In this document: positions 1 through 7,693 of the stretch, piece after piece
Layout of the letters: the number at the start of each line of letters is the position of its first letter
Position numbering within the stretch: position 1 is the stretch's first letter
DNA from: Vicingus sp036171675
GTDB taxonomy: Bacteria; Bacteroidota; Bacteroidia; Flavobacteriales_E; Vicingaceae
Assembly (NCBI GenBank): GCA_036171675.1
Contig: JAVHRO010000050.1
Location: 1-18,603 of the forward strand
Length of the DNA stretch: 18,603 nt
Direction: 5' to 3'
Made by a program: the position numbers and the translations under genes
The notes under the pieces: model-generated
The model's database searches: none
What the model was told of the DNA's origin: nothing
What the model saw: only the letters and a program-made list of their open reading frames with translations

Positions 1-15
1 TAAAATTTGTTGCAT

Positions 16-52
16 AAAAAAAGAGGATGCCTTTTTGGACACCCTCTTTTTT
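16..52. terminator. Probable bidirectional Rho-independent terminator
   Basis: A GAGG/CCTC core stem (23-26 with 43-46) is extended inward by imperfect pairing around a TTTTT loop. It is flanked by an A run at 16-22 and a T run at 47-52, so it has a U-tract on either strand. It lies just downstream of the minus-strand five-gene block that ends at position 70 and is the natural end of that transcript. It could also end a plus-strand gene left of the window; TAA at 1-3 may be that gene's stop codon, but too little is visible to say. Confidence 0.65.
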
Positions 53-69
53 ATTTTATGGTAAATAGG

Positions 70-552
70 TTATGCTAATTGTTTGTACCAACTATTTTTT
101 AATGGAGTTTTCCAATTATTTTCAAATTCAAATTTTGTTGTCACCATGTTGTTAAACACGATTGTTTCATTAGTAATTTCTCCTTTTTCATAAAGTGAAC
201 CAAATTCATTCATCTTAAATGGAATCGCCACATTATTCTTGAAATACGATAAATTCATTCTATTAACAAGTTCCAATTCTAGTTCTTGCTCCAATTCCTT
301 CATAAGTCGAATGGATTTATCTTGAGCTGATCCACACATCTTATCCCCTTTTTCATCCACAAAAAGTACAATAAATAAGTTGTGGAATACATCAAAATCA
401 GCTGTTAATAAATTGCCATGCGATTCCCAATTAGAAACAAAATCATCTATCCTAACTTTAATAAAATTAATATCATCTTGATCAAAAACTTTAGATGACT
501 GATAAATCCATACTTTACTGTTTTCAGGGAATTTTTTATATTCTAAGTTCAT
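70..552 (-). CDS. Conserved Bacteroidota protein, usually labelled 'ABC transporter ATPase' (misnomer)
   Basis: A 160-residue soluble protein with no signal peptide or membrane segment. The N-terminal pattern 'SKVWIYQSSK' and the central 'SHGNLL...FIVLFVDE' and 'DKSIRLMKELEQ' stretches match a small Bacteroidota family that databases often call 'ABC transporter ATPase'. I see no Walker A P-loop, no ABC signature (LSGGQ) and no Walker B, so the label is not supported by the sequence. Its biochemical function is unknown to me. The gene starts 11 bases after the stop of the CCG-domain Fe-S gene, with an A/T-rich leader and no Shine-Dalgarno sequence, so the two are almost certainly co-transcribed. 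This ties it to the redox pair upstream. It is the last gene before the terminator at 16-52. Confidence 0.8.
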   Translation of the reverse strand: MNLEYKKFPENSKVWIYQSSKVFDQDDINFIKVRIDDFVSNWESHGNLLTADFDVFHNLFIVLFVDEKGDKMCGSAQDKSIRLMKELEQELELELVNRMNLSYFKNNVAIPFKMNEFGSLYEKGEITNETIVFNNMVTTKFEFENNWKTPLKNSWYKQLA

Positions 553-563
553 TTTTGTAAATT

Positions 564-1352
564 TTATAAATCGTTGGCTTTAGCTATTAATTCAGCTAAA
601 TCATATACCTTGGTTTCTTCTTCTTTGTTTTTAAATTTCACCCCATCCGTTATCATGGTCATACAAAACGGGCAACCTGTTGCAATAATATCTGGTTTCA
701 ATTCTAACGCCTCATCGGTTCGCTCAACATTGATTTCTCTATTGCCTTTTTCAGCTTCTTTAAACATTTGAGCGCCACCTGCTCCACAACATAAACCAGT
801 TGATTTACAACGTTTCATTTCAACTAATTCTGCTTCTAATTTTTCAATTAACGAACGAGGTGCGTCATAAACTTCATTTGCTCTACCTAAATAACAAGGA
901 TCATGAAAAGTAATTAGCTTACCTTTAAATTTACCTCCTTTAATCGTTAGTTTTCCTTCATCAATTAATTGTTGTAAGAATTGTGAATGATGTAAAACTT
1001 CATAATTTCCACCTAAATCAGGATATTCATTTTTAAGTGTATTAAAGCAATGAGGACATGTAGTTACAATTTTTTTTATTTGATATCCATTCAATACTTG
1101 AATATTACCCATGGCTTGCATTTGAAACAAAAATTCATTTCCTGCCCTTTTAGCAGGATCACCTGAACAACTTTCTTCTGTTCCTAAAACAGCAAAATTG
1201 ATTCCTACATGGTTTAATATTTTAACGAATGCTCTTGTAATTTTTTTTGCTCTATCGTCAAAACTTCCAGCGCATCCAACCCAAAACAATACCTCTGGTT
1301 GTTTACCCAAAGCCATCATTTCAGCCATTGTTGATACTTTTAATTCACTCAT
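564..1352 (-). CDS. (Fe-S)-binding protein with two CCG domains (HdrB/GlcF-like)
   Basis: A 262-residue cytoplasmic protein with two cysteine-rich (CCG) repeats, as in heterodisulfide reductase HdrB/HdrD and the glycolate oxidase Fe-S subunit. The first repeat carries C27, C62, C99 and C102. The second carries C153 (HDPCYLGR), C182, the C188-C189 pair in GLCCGAGGA, C227 and C230. In characterised relatives such motifs hold Fe-S clusters at a thiol or disulfide site; the substrate here is unknown. The first repeat has a single Cys (ESCSGD) where the classic form has CCG, so it may be degenerate. It lies 84 bases downstream of a membrane ferredoxin protein that could pass it electrons from the quinone pool (inferred). 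It has no membrane segment of its own. Confidence 0.85.
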   Translation of the reverse strand: MSELKVSTMAEMMALGKQPEVLFWVGCAGSFDDRAKKITRAFVKILNHVGINFAVLGTEESCSGDPAKRAGNEFLFQMQAMGNIQVLNGYQIKKIVTTCPHCFNTLKNEYPDLGGNYEVLHHSQFLQQLIDEGKLTIKGGKFKGKLITFHDPCYLGRANEVYDAPRSLIEKLEAELVEMKRCKSTGLCCGAGGAQMFKEAEKGNREINVERTDEALELKPDIIATGCPFCMTMITDGVKFKNKEEETKVYDLAELIAKANDL

Positions 1353-1436
1353 ATTATTAAGTTTTTAAGTTTATTAAATTTTTTGAATTTCGTTCGGTTA
1401 AAACCAACGTTCTCCATCAAAAAATTCAGAACTTAT

Positions 1437-2753
1437 TTATTGTTCATCTTTCCATTTAAGTCTATCCGCTTGAGAAAATTGCCATGGGGCACCATTATTT
1501 TCAATATTGGTAAAAATACCTGTCCATTCAGTTGGAGATTTTGATTCTTCCATAATGAGGTATCTTCTTAAGTCAACAATTATTGATAAAGGGTCGTTAT
1601 TTACGGGACAAGCTTCGGTACAAGCATTACAACTTGTACATGCTAACACTTCTTCTTCAGAAATATAATCTCGAATTAACGATTTGTTATCAGAAAAATC
1701 CTTTCCATGTTTATCAATACCTTTTCCAATTTCTACCAATCTATCTCTGGTGTCCATCATAATTTTTCGTGGTGACAATAACTTTCCAGTAATATTAGCA
1801 GGACAAACAGATGTACACCGACCACATTCTGTACAAGTATAACTATCCATCAACTGTTTCCAAGTTAAATCTACTACATCTTTAGCTCCAAATCTTAATG
1901 GTTCGCCTACAGGTTCAGTTGGTGAAGCATATGGGTCGGCATCTGGATTAAACATTAATTCAACTTCCTTTTTAACTGAAAGCATATTATCCAACTGTCC
2001 TTTTGGCTCTAATTTTGAAAAATAAACATTAGGGAAAGCCAATAAAATATGAAAATGTTTTGAATAGGGTAAATAATTTAAAAAGGCAAAAATTCCTACA
2101 ATATGAAACCACCATAATGATCTTTCCAATAAAATCAAACTACCTTCTCCTGTTGAACTTAGTATAGGAAGCAGTAAGCTACTTATTGGAAATGCACCAA
2201 CCTTGGTATAATGAAATGAATTTAAGTTTTGTAACGATGTATCAGCTGCATTCATAATTAAGAATGCTGACATTAACAATACTTCTGTAATAAGAATATA
2301 ATTTGCATCCGATGTTGGCCAAGAAGTCATTTCTACACCCGAAAATCGTTTGATACGAAGAACATTTCTTCTAATAAGGAAAATAACACATGAAACCAGT
2401 ACTAACATTGCTAATATTTCAAATCCAGAAATTAAGTATGTATAATATTTGCCAAAAAATGAAAATAATCGATGCGAACCCAAAATTCCATCTAAAATAA
2501 TTTCAAGCACTTCGATATTAATAATAATAAAACCTGCATAAACTAAAATATGTAAAATTCCAGCTACGGGTCTAACTACTATTTTGGACTGACCAAGTGC
2601 AACCTTTGCCATCAGTGCAAATCGTTCCTTTTTTCTATCAGAACGATTAATGTCTTTACCTAATTTAATGTTTCTGATTATGGTTTTAAGGTTTTTAGCA
2701 AACAGAAAAGAAGCCGCAATTAAAAGTGCAATAAAAACGATGGAAGAAATCAT
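1437..2753 (-). CDS. Membrane ferredoxin protein: NarI/HdrE-like b-type region plus 2x[4Fe-4S] domain
   Basis: A 438-residue integral membrane protein. The N-terminal half has about five hydrophobic segments (roughly 3-20, 64-88, 108-127, 152-170, 211-229) with histidines H68, H217, H233 and H235 in or beside them, as in NarI-like cytochrome b subunits; these are possible heme ligands. The C-terminal half has two classical [4Fe-4S] motifs: C307-C310-C313-C317 (CTECGRCTSVCP) and C372-C375-C378-C382 (CTSCNACTEACP). It probably moves electrons between the quinone pool and soluble partners at the inner membrane, with the adjacent CCG protein as likely partner. The gene begins 18 bases after mlaD. 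The family is common in Bacteroidota; the physiological reaction is not known to me. Confidence 0.85.
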   Translation of the reverse strand: MISSIVFIALLIAASFLFAKNLKTIIRNIKLGKDINRSDRKKERFALMAKVALGQSKIVVRPVAGILHILVYAGFIIINIEVLEIILDGILGSHRLFSFFGKYYTYLISGFEILAMLVLVSCVIFLIRRNVLRIKRFSGVEMTSWPTSDANYILITEVLLMSAFLIMNAADTSLQNLNSFHYTKVGAFPISSLLLPILSSTGEGSLILLERSLWWFHIVGIFAFLNYLPYSKHFHILLAFPNVYFSKLEPKGQLDNMLSVKKEVELMFNPDADPYASPTEPVGEPLRFGAKDVVDLTWKQLMDSYTCTECGRCTSVCPANITGKLLSPRKIMMDTRDRLVEIGKGIDKHGKDFSDNKSLIRDYISEEEVLACTSCNACTEACPVNNDPLSIIVDLRRYLIMEESKSPTEWTGIFTNIENNGAPWQFSQADRLKWKDEQ

Positions 2754-2771
2754 TATAAAATTTTTAAATTT

Positions 2772-3680
2772 TTAATCTTTTTTACCAAAAATAGAAAAGT
2801 GAACGTATCTTTTTGGGTGTTCCTTCAAATCAATAAGTAAACTATCCATATCCTTAGAGGTATTCTGAAGGTTTATATATAAACTATCATTATTGATTAA
2901 CTGCCCCATGGTTCCTTCACCATTTTTTATTTTTGCCATTATTGCTGACAAATCTTCGAATGTAGCTTGGGCTTTATTTAAGGTGGTATTCATGTGTAAA
3001 GCGGCAAGAGAGTCGCTAAAGGTTTTAAAGTTTTTTATGGTAGGTTGAAGTGATTTTATGGATGTATTCATAGTTTCAGCAACTTCTTTGTAGGTAGTAA
3101 TGGTAGAACTTAGATTAGATAAAATTTCTGCTAATCGAGCTTTATTCCTTTCATTTAAAACGTCATCAATATCCTTTATGACCAACTGAAGCTGTGATAA
3201 GGAATTGTCCATATTTACAATCATTTTTTCAGCTTTTTCTTTAATAGGTAATATTTGTTCCGACATATCGGCAAACATTGACTTTTGCAAATCAGCCTTT
3301 AACGTATCGTTAGTTTGAATATTTGTTTTACTATCGCCAATTTTTAGTGCAATGGCTTTAGAGCCTAAAAAATCTAGACTTACCAAGCTGGCAATAGAAT
3401 TATTTGGAATTAAAAAATCAGTTTCAGTAATTACAAATCGAACAACAACATTTCCAGAATTATCAGGATGAAAGTAAATGGATTCTACCACTCCAACTTG
3501 AAATCCATTGATTAATATGGGTGATGATTTTACCAATCCAGCAACAGAAGGGTATACCGTATAAACTGTTTTGCTTTTAAAAAGAATATTGGTACCTTTT
3601 AAAAAATTATAACCCCAAATTAGCATTGCAATTGCTAGTAAGGAAAAGAACCCAACTTTTACTTCTTTTGAAATTTTCAT
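2772..3680 (-). CDS. MlaD/MCE family lipid-transport protein
   Basis: A 302-residue protein with a short cytoplasmic start (MKISKEVKVG), one membrane anchor at about 10-28 and an MCE domain at about 36-117 ('GLVKSSPILINGFQVGVVESI' region). A long helical, coiled-coil-like C-terminal part follows. In the Mla system MlaD forms an inner-membrane-anchored periplasmic ring that binds phospholipid between the membranes. No ABC ATPase (MlaF) or permease (MlaE) gene is adjacent, so those partners would be encoded elsewhere. The gene lies 71 bases downstream of the amidase and 18 bases before the ferredoxin gene on the same strand. The product is shorter than long MCE proteins such as PqiB and has a single MCE domain. 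Confidence 0.88.
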   Translation of the reverse strand: MKISKEVKVGFFSLLAIAMLIWGYNFLKGTNILFKSKTVYTVYPSVAGLVKSSPILINGFQVGVVESIYFHPDNSGNVVVRFVITETDFLIPNNSIASLVSLDFLGSKAIALKIGDSKTNIQTNDTLKADLQKSMFADMSEQILPIKEKAEKMIVNMDNSLSQLQLVIKDIDDVLNERNKARLAEILSNLSSTITTYKEVAETMNTSIKSLQPTIKNFKTFSDSLAALHMNTTLNKAQATFEDLSAIMAKIKNGEGTMGQLINNDSLYINLQNTSKDMDSLLIDLKEHPKRYVHFSIFGKKD

Positions 3681-3751
3681 GTAAAATTTTATAACGTTTA
3701 CAAATATCGTGAAAGCAAATTACTTTACAAAAAAATGAAACATTAATCGAA

Positions 3752-4954
3752 CTAATTTTGTTGAAGTTTTATTGCCTCACTAATTGGAATACGAACACCA
3801 TCTTTAAAGGCAACAATAAAGGCGTCTTTAAATCCTTTATCTTTAAGTTCTAGTTGTAGATTATTAGCATTTCCAATGTTTTTTTCCGAACCATAAGTAT
3901 ATCTATAAAGCCCTCCAGCCTCATATAAATCAACTCCTTCTAATCCATTAAAATTTTCTGGCTTTAAATCAGTTTTTATGGATGATGTTGCAATTTGAAC
4001 TTTAAATACCACCCCTTCTTCCACCACAAGTGGTGGTTTTTTATCTTTATCTTTTTTATTCTTTTTATCCTCAACTACAACCGTTGGTTTAGGTTTATCT
4101 TCAACTACTGGTGGCTTAGGCTCCATTTTTTCACCTTTACTTTCAATATCGTGCTTATACTCTTTAAATGCCCTAAAAATCGCTGAAGCCATATAATCTT
4201 GCCCAATATCAGAAGCTAAAAATTTTTCTTCTTCTTTGTTGGTAATAAAACCTGTTTCTATTAATACACTTGGCATTGCTGTTTGGTGTAATACTAAAAA
4301 TCCTGCTTGGCGAACTCCTCTGTTATATCTTCCTACTTTTTCGGTAAACTCTTTTTGAACTTTAGTTGCAAAAATTAAACTTTGTTCCAAATGTGCACTT
4401 TGAGTCATGTTTAATACGATATATGACTCAGGAGAATTTGGGTCAAAATTTTCATATTTAGACTTATAATCATCTTCATATAAAATGGAAGCATTTTCAC
4501 GTTGAGCTACTCTTAGGTTTGACTCTGTTTTGTGCAAACCCATTACATAAGTTTCTGTTCCGATTGCTGAAGAAACTGTACCAGAATTTACATGTATACA
4601 AATAAATAAATCAGCATTAGCTTTATTGGCAATTTTTGCACGTTCACCTAATTCAACAAAAACATCAGTTGTTCTAGTGTAAATAACGTTAACATCTTTA
4701 AAATTATCCTCAATGTATTTACCCAATTTTAAAGCAATTGAAAGTGCAATGTTTTTTTCGTTTGCAATAGAACCAACACAGCCCCCATCTTTTCCTCCAT
4801 GACCAGCATCTATAACAATGGTTTTAACTCCAAAAAAATCATCAATGACTTTTGCAGTAGAAGTAAAAAAAATGGTAACAAAAAAAACAAGAACGACTGA
4901 AATTATGCGTTTTAACACAGTATAATTTTTCTTAATGTTATCGGTTTTAAACAT
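3752..4954 (-). CDS. N-acetylmuramoyl-L-alanine amidase (Amidase_3) with C-terminal SPOR-like domain
   Basis: Peptidoglycan amidase of the zinc-dependent Amidase_3 family, which cleaves the MurNAc-L-alanine bond in the periplasm. Counting from the ATG at 4954 (400 residues), zinc ligands are H52 in DAGHGGKDGG, E66 and H121 in ICIHVNSG; catalytic glutamate is E233 in LIETGF. An N-terminal hydrophobic segment (about 16-32) is a signal peptide or anchor. A Lys/Pro-rich linker (about 275-310) leads to a C-terminal domain resembling the SPOR-like fold that binds denuded glycan ('FKVQIATSS', 'GGLYRYTYG', 'FKDAFIVAFKDG'). The longest reading frame starts four codons earlier at a TTG (4964-4966); I prefer the ATG, since that TTG lies inside a promoter-like box. 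It is the first gene of the minus-strand block and is divergent from the LptD-like gene. Confidence 0.92.
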   Translation of the reverse strand: MFKTDNIKKNYTVLKRIISVVLVFFVTIFFTSTAKVIDDFFGVKTIVIDAGHGGKDGGCVGSIANEKNIALSIALKLGKYIEDNFKDVNVIYTRTTDVFVELGERAKIANKANADLFICIHVNSGTVSSAIGTETYVMGLHKTESNLRVAQRENASILYEDDYKSKYENFDPNSPESYIVLNMTQSAHLEQSLIFATKVQKEFTEKVGRYNRGVRQAGFLVLHQTAMPSVLIETGFITNKEEEKFLASDIGQDYMASAIFRAFKEYKHDIESKGEKMEPKPPVVEDKPKPTVVVEDKKNKKDKDKKPPLVVEEGVVFKVQIATSSIKTDLKPENFNGLEGVDLYEAGGLYRYTYGSEKNIGNANNLQLELKDKGFKDAFIVAFKDGVRIPISEAIKLQQN

Positions 4955-4963
4955 AACTAAGGT

Positions 4964-4971
4964 CAAATTTA
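4964..4971 (-). promoter_or_regulatory. Candidate -7 box (TAAATTTG) for the amidase operon
   Basis: On the minus strand TAAATTTG fits the Bacteroidota -7 consensus TAnnTTTG. It ends nine bases before the ATG at 4954, so a transcript started here would have almost no leader. I see no TTG element at the usual 17-23 base distance upstream. It may be a weak or leaderless promoter, or a chance match in AT-rich DNA. Confidence 0.3.
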
Positions 4972-5084
4972 TTTTTTTAATTTTGTGTCCTTTTATTTAT
5001 ATAAATATTTTATCACAACATAAATGTTAATAATTCTATGCATTTTGGTTTAATTTAACTTAATTGCACTGAATTTTGCACTAA
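4972..5084. promoter_or_regulatory. Divergent intergenic region between amidase and LptD-like genes
   Basis: About 115 bases of AT-rich sequence that must hold the promoters of two divergent envelope transcripts. It contains a short inverted repeat, AACAT-AA-ATGTT, at 5017-5028, and a 7-base direct repeat TTGCACT at 5064-5070 and 5076-5082 that ends just before the ATG of the LptD-like gene. I find no TAnnTTTG box in the plus direction. Confidence 0.4.
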
Positions 5085-7625
5085 ATGAACTTCAACTATT
5101 ATACCAAGCTTTTTTACCTACTCAGACTATTCACGTTGTTGCTTCTTGGTGTCTTACCTTTTTCGATGTTAGCTCAACATGACACTACACAAAGCACTAT
5201 CCAAATTTTATCTATCGATTCTTTTATTTCTAAAGATGCCATGAAATCGAAAGTAGAATATAAAGCAAAAGATTCCATTCGATTTGATTTAAAGTTGCAA
5301 CAAATATTTTTATTTGGCGAGTCAGAAGTTCACTATGAAGACCTAGAATTAAAAGCCGAAGAAATAGAGTCGGATATGGATTCTAATATTGTAATTGCAA
5401 AAGGAAAACAAGATTCAACCTTAAAATACGTTGGTGAGCCCTATTTTAAACAATCCGACAAAGAATTTTATGCTCACGAAATAAAATATAATTTCAAGTC
5501 AAAAAAAGGACTTATTTCCGACGTTAAGACTCAAGAAGGTGAAGGTTATATTCATGGACAAAAAATATACAAGAATGCCGACAATATTCTTTATATAAGA
5601 AATGGAAAATATACCACGTGTAATTTAGCCGAACCTCATTATCACTTTGGTGCGAATAAACTAAAAATCATTCCCAACGATAAAATTATTACCGGTCCTG
5701 CCGATTTATTTATTGAGAACGCACCTACTCCATTTGCAATTCCTTTTGGCTTTTTTCCAAATACTCCAAAACAAAAATCAGGAATAATTATTCCAATGCC
5801 AGGAGAAAGTCAACAATTAGGCTTTTTTATGCTAAATGGAGGTTATTATTTATTTGTTAACGACCATTTGGATGCTGAACTTACTGCAGATGTGTATTCT
5901 AAAGGAAGCTGGGGCACCAAATTTAACTCGAACTATAGCAACAGATATAAATTCAATGGAAAAATAGAAACTAACTATTCAGTTTTTAAGAATAGCGAAA
6001 AAGAATTCCCCGATTATAGCGAGAAAAAAGATTTCTTTATAAGATGGCATCACAACCAAGACCCAAAGGCAAATCCTACAAGTGTGTTTGCCGCAAATGT
6101 TAATTTAGGTACAAGTACCAATTTCACCAATAATTACAACACTTCAGCAACAGATTATTTGTCAACCAACTTTAGCTCAAACATTTCGTTTACAAAACGA
6201 TGGGATAACAAACCGTTTACATTAAATATTAATGCTTCGCATAATCAGAACACGTTATCGAAACAAATCACCATACGTTTACCTGAAATAGCTTTTAGCG
6301 TGGCTCGTATTTATCCACTTGCTAGAAAAAAAATGGTTGGAGCTCAAAAATTCTATGAGCAAATTGGACTGTCTTATTCGCTTAATTTTAAAAATGAAGT
6401 GACTGCGTATGATTCTTTGTTTAACATTAACAAACCAGAACTTGTTACACGACAATTAAAAAATGGGATTAAACACACCATTCCTATTAGTACTTCCATA
6501 AAAGTGTTAAAGTATTTCACGTTAAATCCTGCTGTAAATTATTCAGAGATTTGGTATTTAAAAACTATTCATAAATCTTGGGATACCACCCAAATTAACA
6601 ATATTAGAGCCGATACCATTAATAAATTTGAACGAGGAAGTACGTATAATGCCTCTGCTAATTTAACAACCAAACTATACGGAATGTATAGCTTTAAAGG
6701 AAGTAGAATCAAAGCTATTCGCCATGTCGTTACTCCTAGTGTTGGAATATCCTATACGCCAGAAAATAACAGTGGAATAAGAACCTATTCTGACACTAAC
6801 AATATAACCTATAAATATTCCATTTTTCAGGATGGCGTTTATGGAGGAACCAACACGGTAAAAGCGGGTTTACTAAATTTGAGTTTAATGCAAGGTTTTG
6901 AAATGAAATACAGAACTAAAAATGATACTTCTAACGTGCTAAAAAAAGTTACTTTGATTGATAATCTTAGCCTATCTTCAAACTACAATATGTTGGCTGA
7001 CTCATTTAATTGGAGCAATATTTCTATTGGAGCTCGTACCTATTTGTTTAATAAATTTAATATAAATTTCAATGGAACGGTTGATCCGTATGCGTTGGAT
7101 TCTTTAGGTAGTAAAATAAATAAATCAAATTATGCCGAAACAGGTAGTTTAGGTCGATTAACCAATGCGTCTGTAAATGTGGGTTTTATGTTAAAAAGTA
7201 AAGTAGCTAATAAGATTGAAAAAACTACCAATTTTGCCACAGAACAAGAACTCGCCTACGTAAATTCACATTTAGACGATTATATCGATTTTGATGTCCC
7301 CTGGACACTCAATATAGCGTATAACGTATATTATTCAAAACCTGTTTTTGAAAGTTCCAAAAGTGTTGTTCAAACTATTGGAGTAACCGGTGATGTTAGT
7401 TTAACACAAAAATGGAAAATTGGATTTTCTTCGGGTTACGATTTTCAACAACACGATTTGTCATATACCAATTTGGGTATCTACCGAGATTTGCATTGTT
7501 GGGAAATGGATATTCAGTGGATACCCCTTGGACCTCGACAAAGCTACACTTTTACGATTAAAGTAAAATCAGCTATGTTACAGGATTTAAAACTAATTCG
7601 TAGAAATATACCTAGTATATTTTAA
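5085..7625 (+). CDS. lptD: LptD-like LPS-assembly outer-membrane protein (OstA family)
   Basis: An 846-residue outer-membrane protein. The N terminus is a signal peptide (hydrophobic from about 10 to 28, cleavage likely near 'SMLAQ'). An OstA/LptA-like beta-jellyroll domain follows at about 68-165, with 'FLFGESEVHYEDLELKAEEI' typical of the family; this part receives LPS from the periplasmic bridge. The rest (about 200-846) is a long beta-barrel rich in alternating aromatic strands and Asn/Ser turns. Only two cysteines remain in the mature protein, C179 and C805, so the multi-disulfide arrangement of E. coli LptD is not possible, though one disulfide might form. E. coli LptD is 784 residues; Bacteroidota forms are often longer. 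It is divergent from the amidase operon, and the next gene starts 68 bases downstream. Confidence 0.85.
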   Translation: MNFNYYTKLFYLLRLFTLLLLGVLPFSMLAQHDTTQSTIQILSIDSFISKDAMKSKVEYKAKDSIRFDLKLQQIFLFGESEVHYEDLELKAEEIESDMDSNIVIAKGKQDSTLKYVGEPYFKQSDKEFYAHEIKYNFKSKKGLISDVKTQEGEGYIHGQKIYKNADNILYIRNGKYTTCNLAEPHYHFGANKLKIIPNDKIITGPADLFIENAPTPFAIPFGFFPNTPKQKSGIIIPMPGESQQLGFFMLNGGYYLFVNDHLDAELTADVYSKGSWGTKFNSNYSNRYKFNGKIETNYSVFKNSEKEFPDYSEKKDFFIRWHHNQDPKANPTSVFAANVNLGTSTNFTNNYNTSATDYLSTNFSSNISFTKRWDNKPFTLNINASHNQNTLSKQITIRLPEIAFSVARIYPLARKKMVGAQKFYEQIGLSYSLNFKNEVTAYDSLFNINKPELVTRQLKNGIKHTIPISTSIKVLKYFTLNPAVNYSEIWYLKTIHKSWDTTQINNIRADTINKFERGSTYNASANLTTKLYGMYSFKGSRIKAIRHVVTPSVGISYTPENNSGIRTYSDTNNITYKYSIFQDGVYGGTNTVKAGLLNLSLMQGFEMKYRTKNDTSNVLKKVTLIDNLSLSSNYNMLADSFNWSNISIGARTYLFNKFNINFNGTVDPYALDSLGSKINKSNYAETGSLGRLTNASVNVGFMLKSKVANKIEKTTNFATEQELAYVNSHLDDYIDFDVPWTLNIAYNVYYSKPVFESSKSVVQTIGVTGDVSLTQKWKIGFSSGYDFQQHDLSYTNLGIYRDLHCWEMDIQWIPLGPRQSYTFTIKVKSAMLQDLKLIRRNIPSIF

Positions 7626-7662
7626 ATCATTAACGAAAATGGGGTCACTTTACTTAATTAAC

Positions 7663-7670
7663 TAATTTTG
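7663..7670 (+). promoter_or_regulatory. Candidate -7 box (TAATTTTG) upstream of the deaminase gene
   Basis: TAATTTTG matches the Bacteroidota consensus TAnnTTTG, 23 bases before the start codon at 7694, which leaves room for a short leader. No TTG lies at the expected distance upstream, so only the downstream element supports it. It would let the deaminase be transcribed separately from the LptD-like gene. Confidence 0.4.
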
Positions 7671-7693
7671 CCGACTAAAACCACACGTAATAG

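Noticed and set aside
574..771. 65-codon plus-strand open frame
   Set aside because: Antisense to the CCG-domain Fe-S gene, whose cysteine motifs prove the other frame is coding.
1391..1409. Short GGTT/AACC hairpin with CGTT/AACG extension between the two Fe-S genes
   Set aside because: The loop would be only two bases and there is a bulge; no T run follows, and the flanking genes look like one operon.
3995..4186. 63-codon plus-strand open frame rich in Phe, Trp and Tyr
   Set aside because: Antisense to the Lys/Pro-rich linker of the amidase; the aromatic bias is the mirror of Lys codons.
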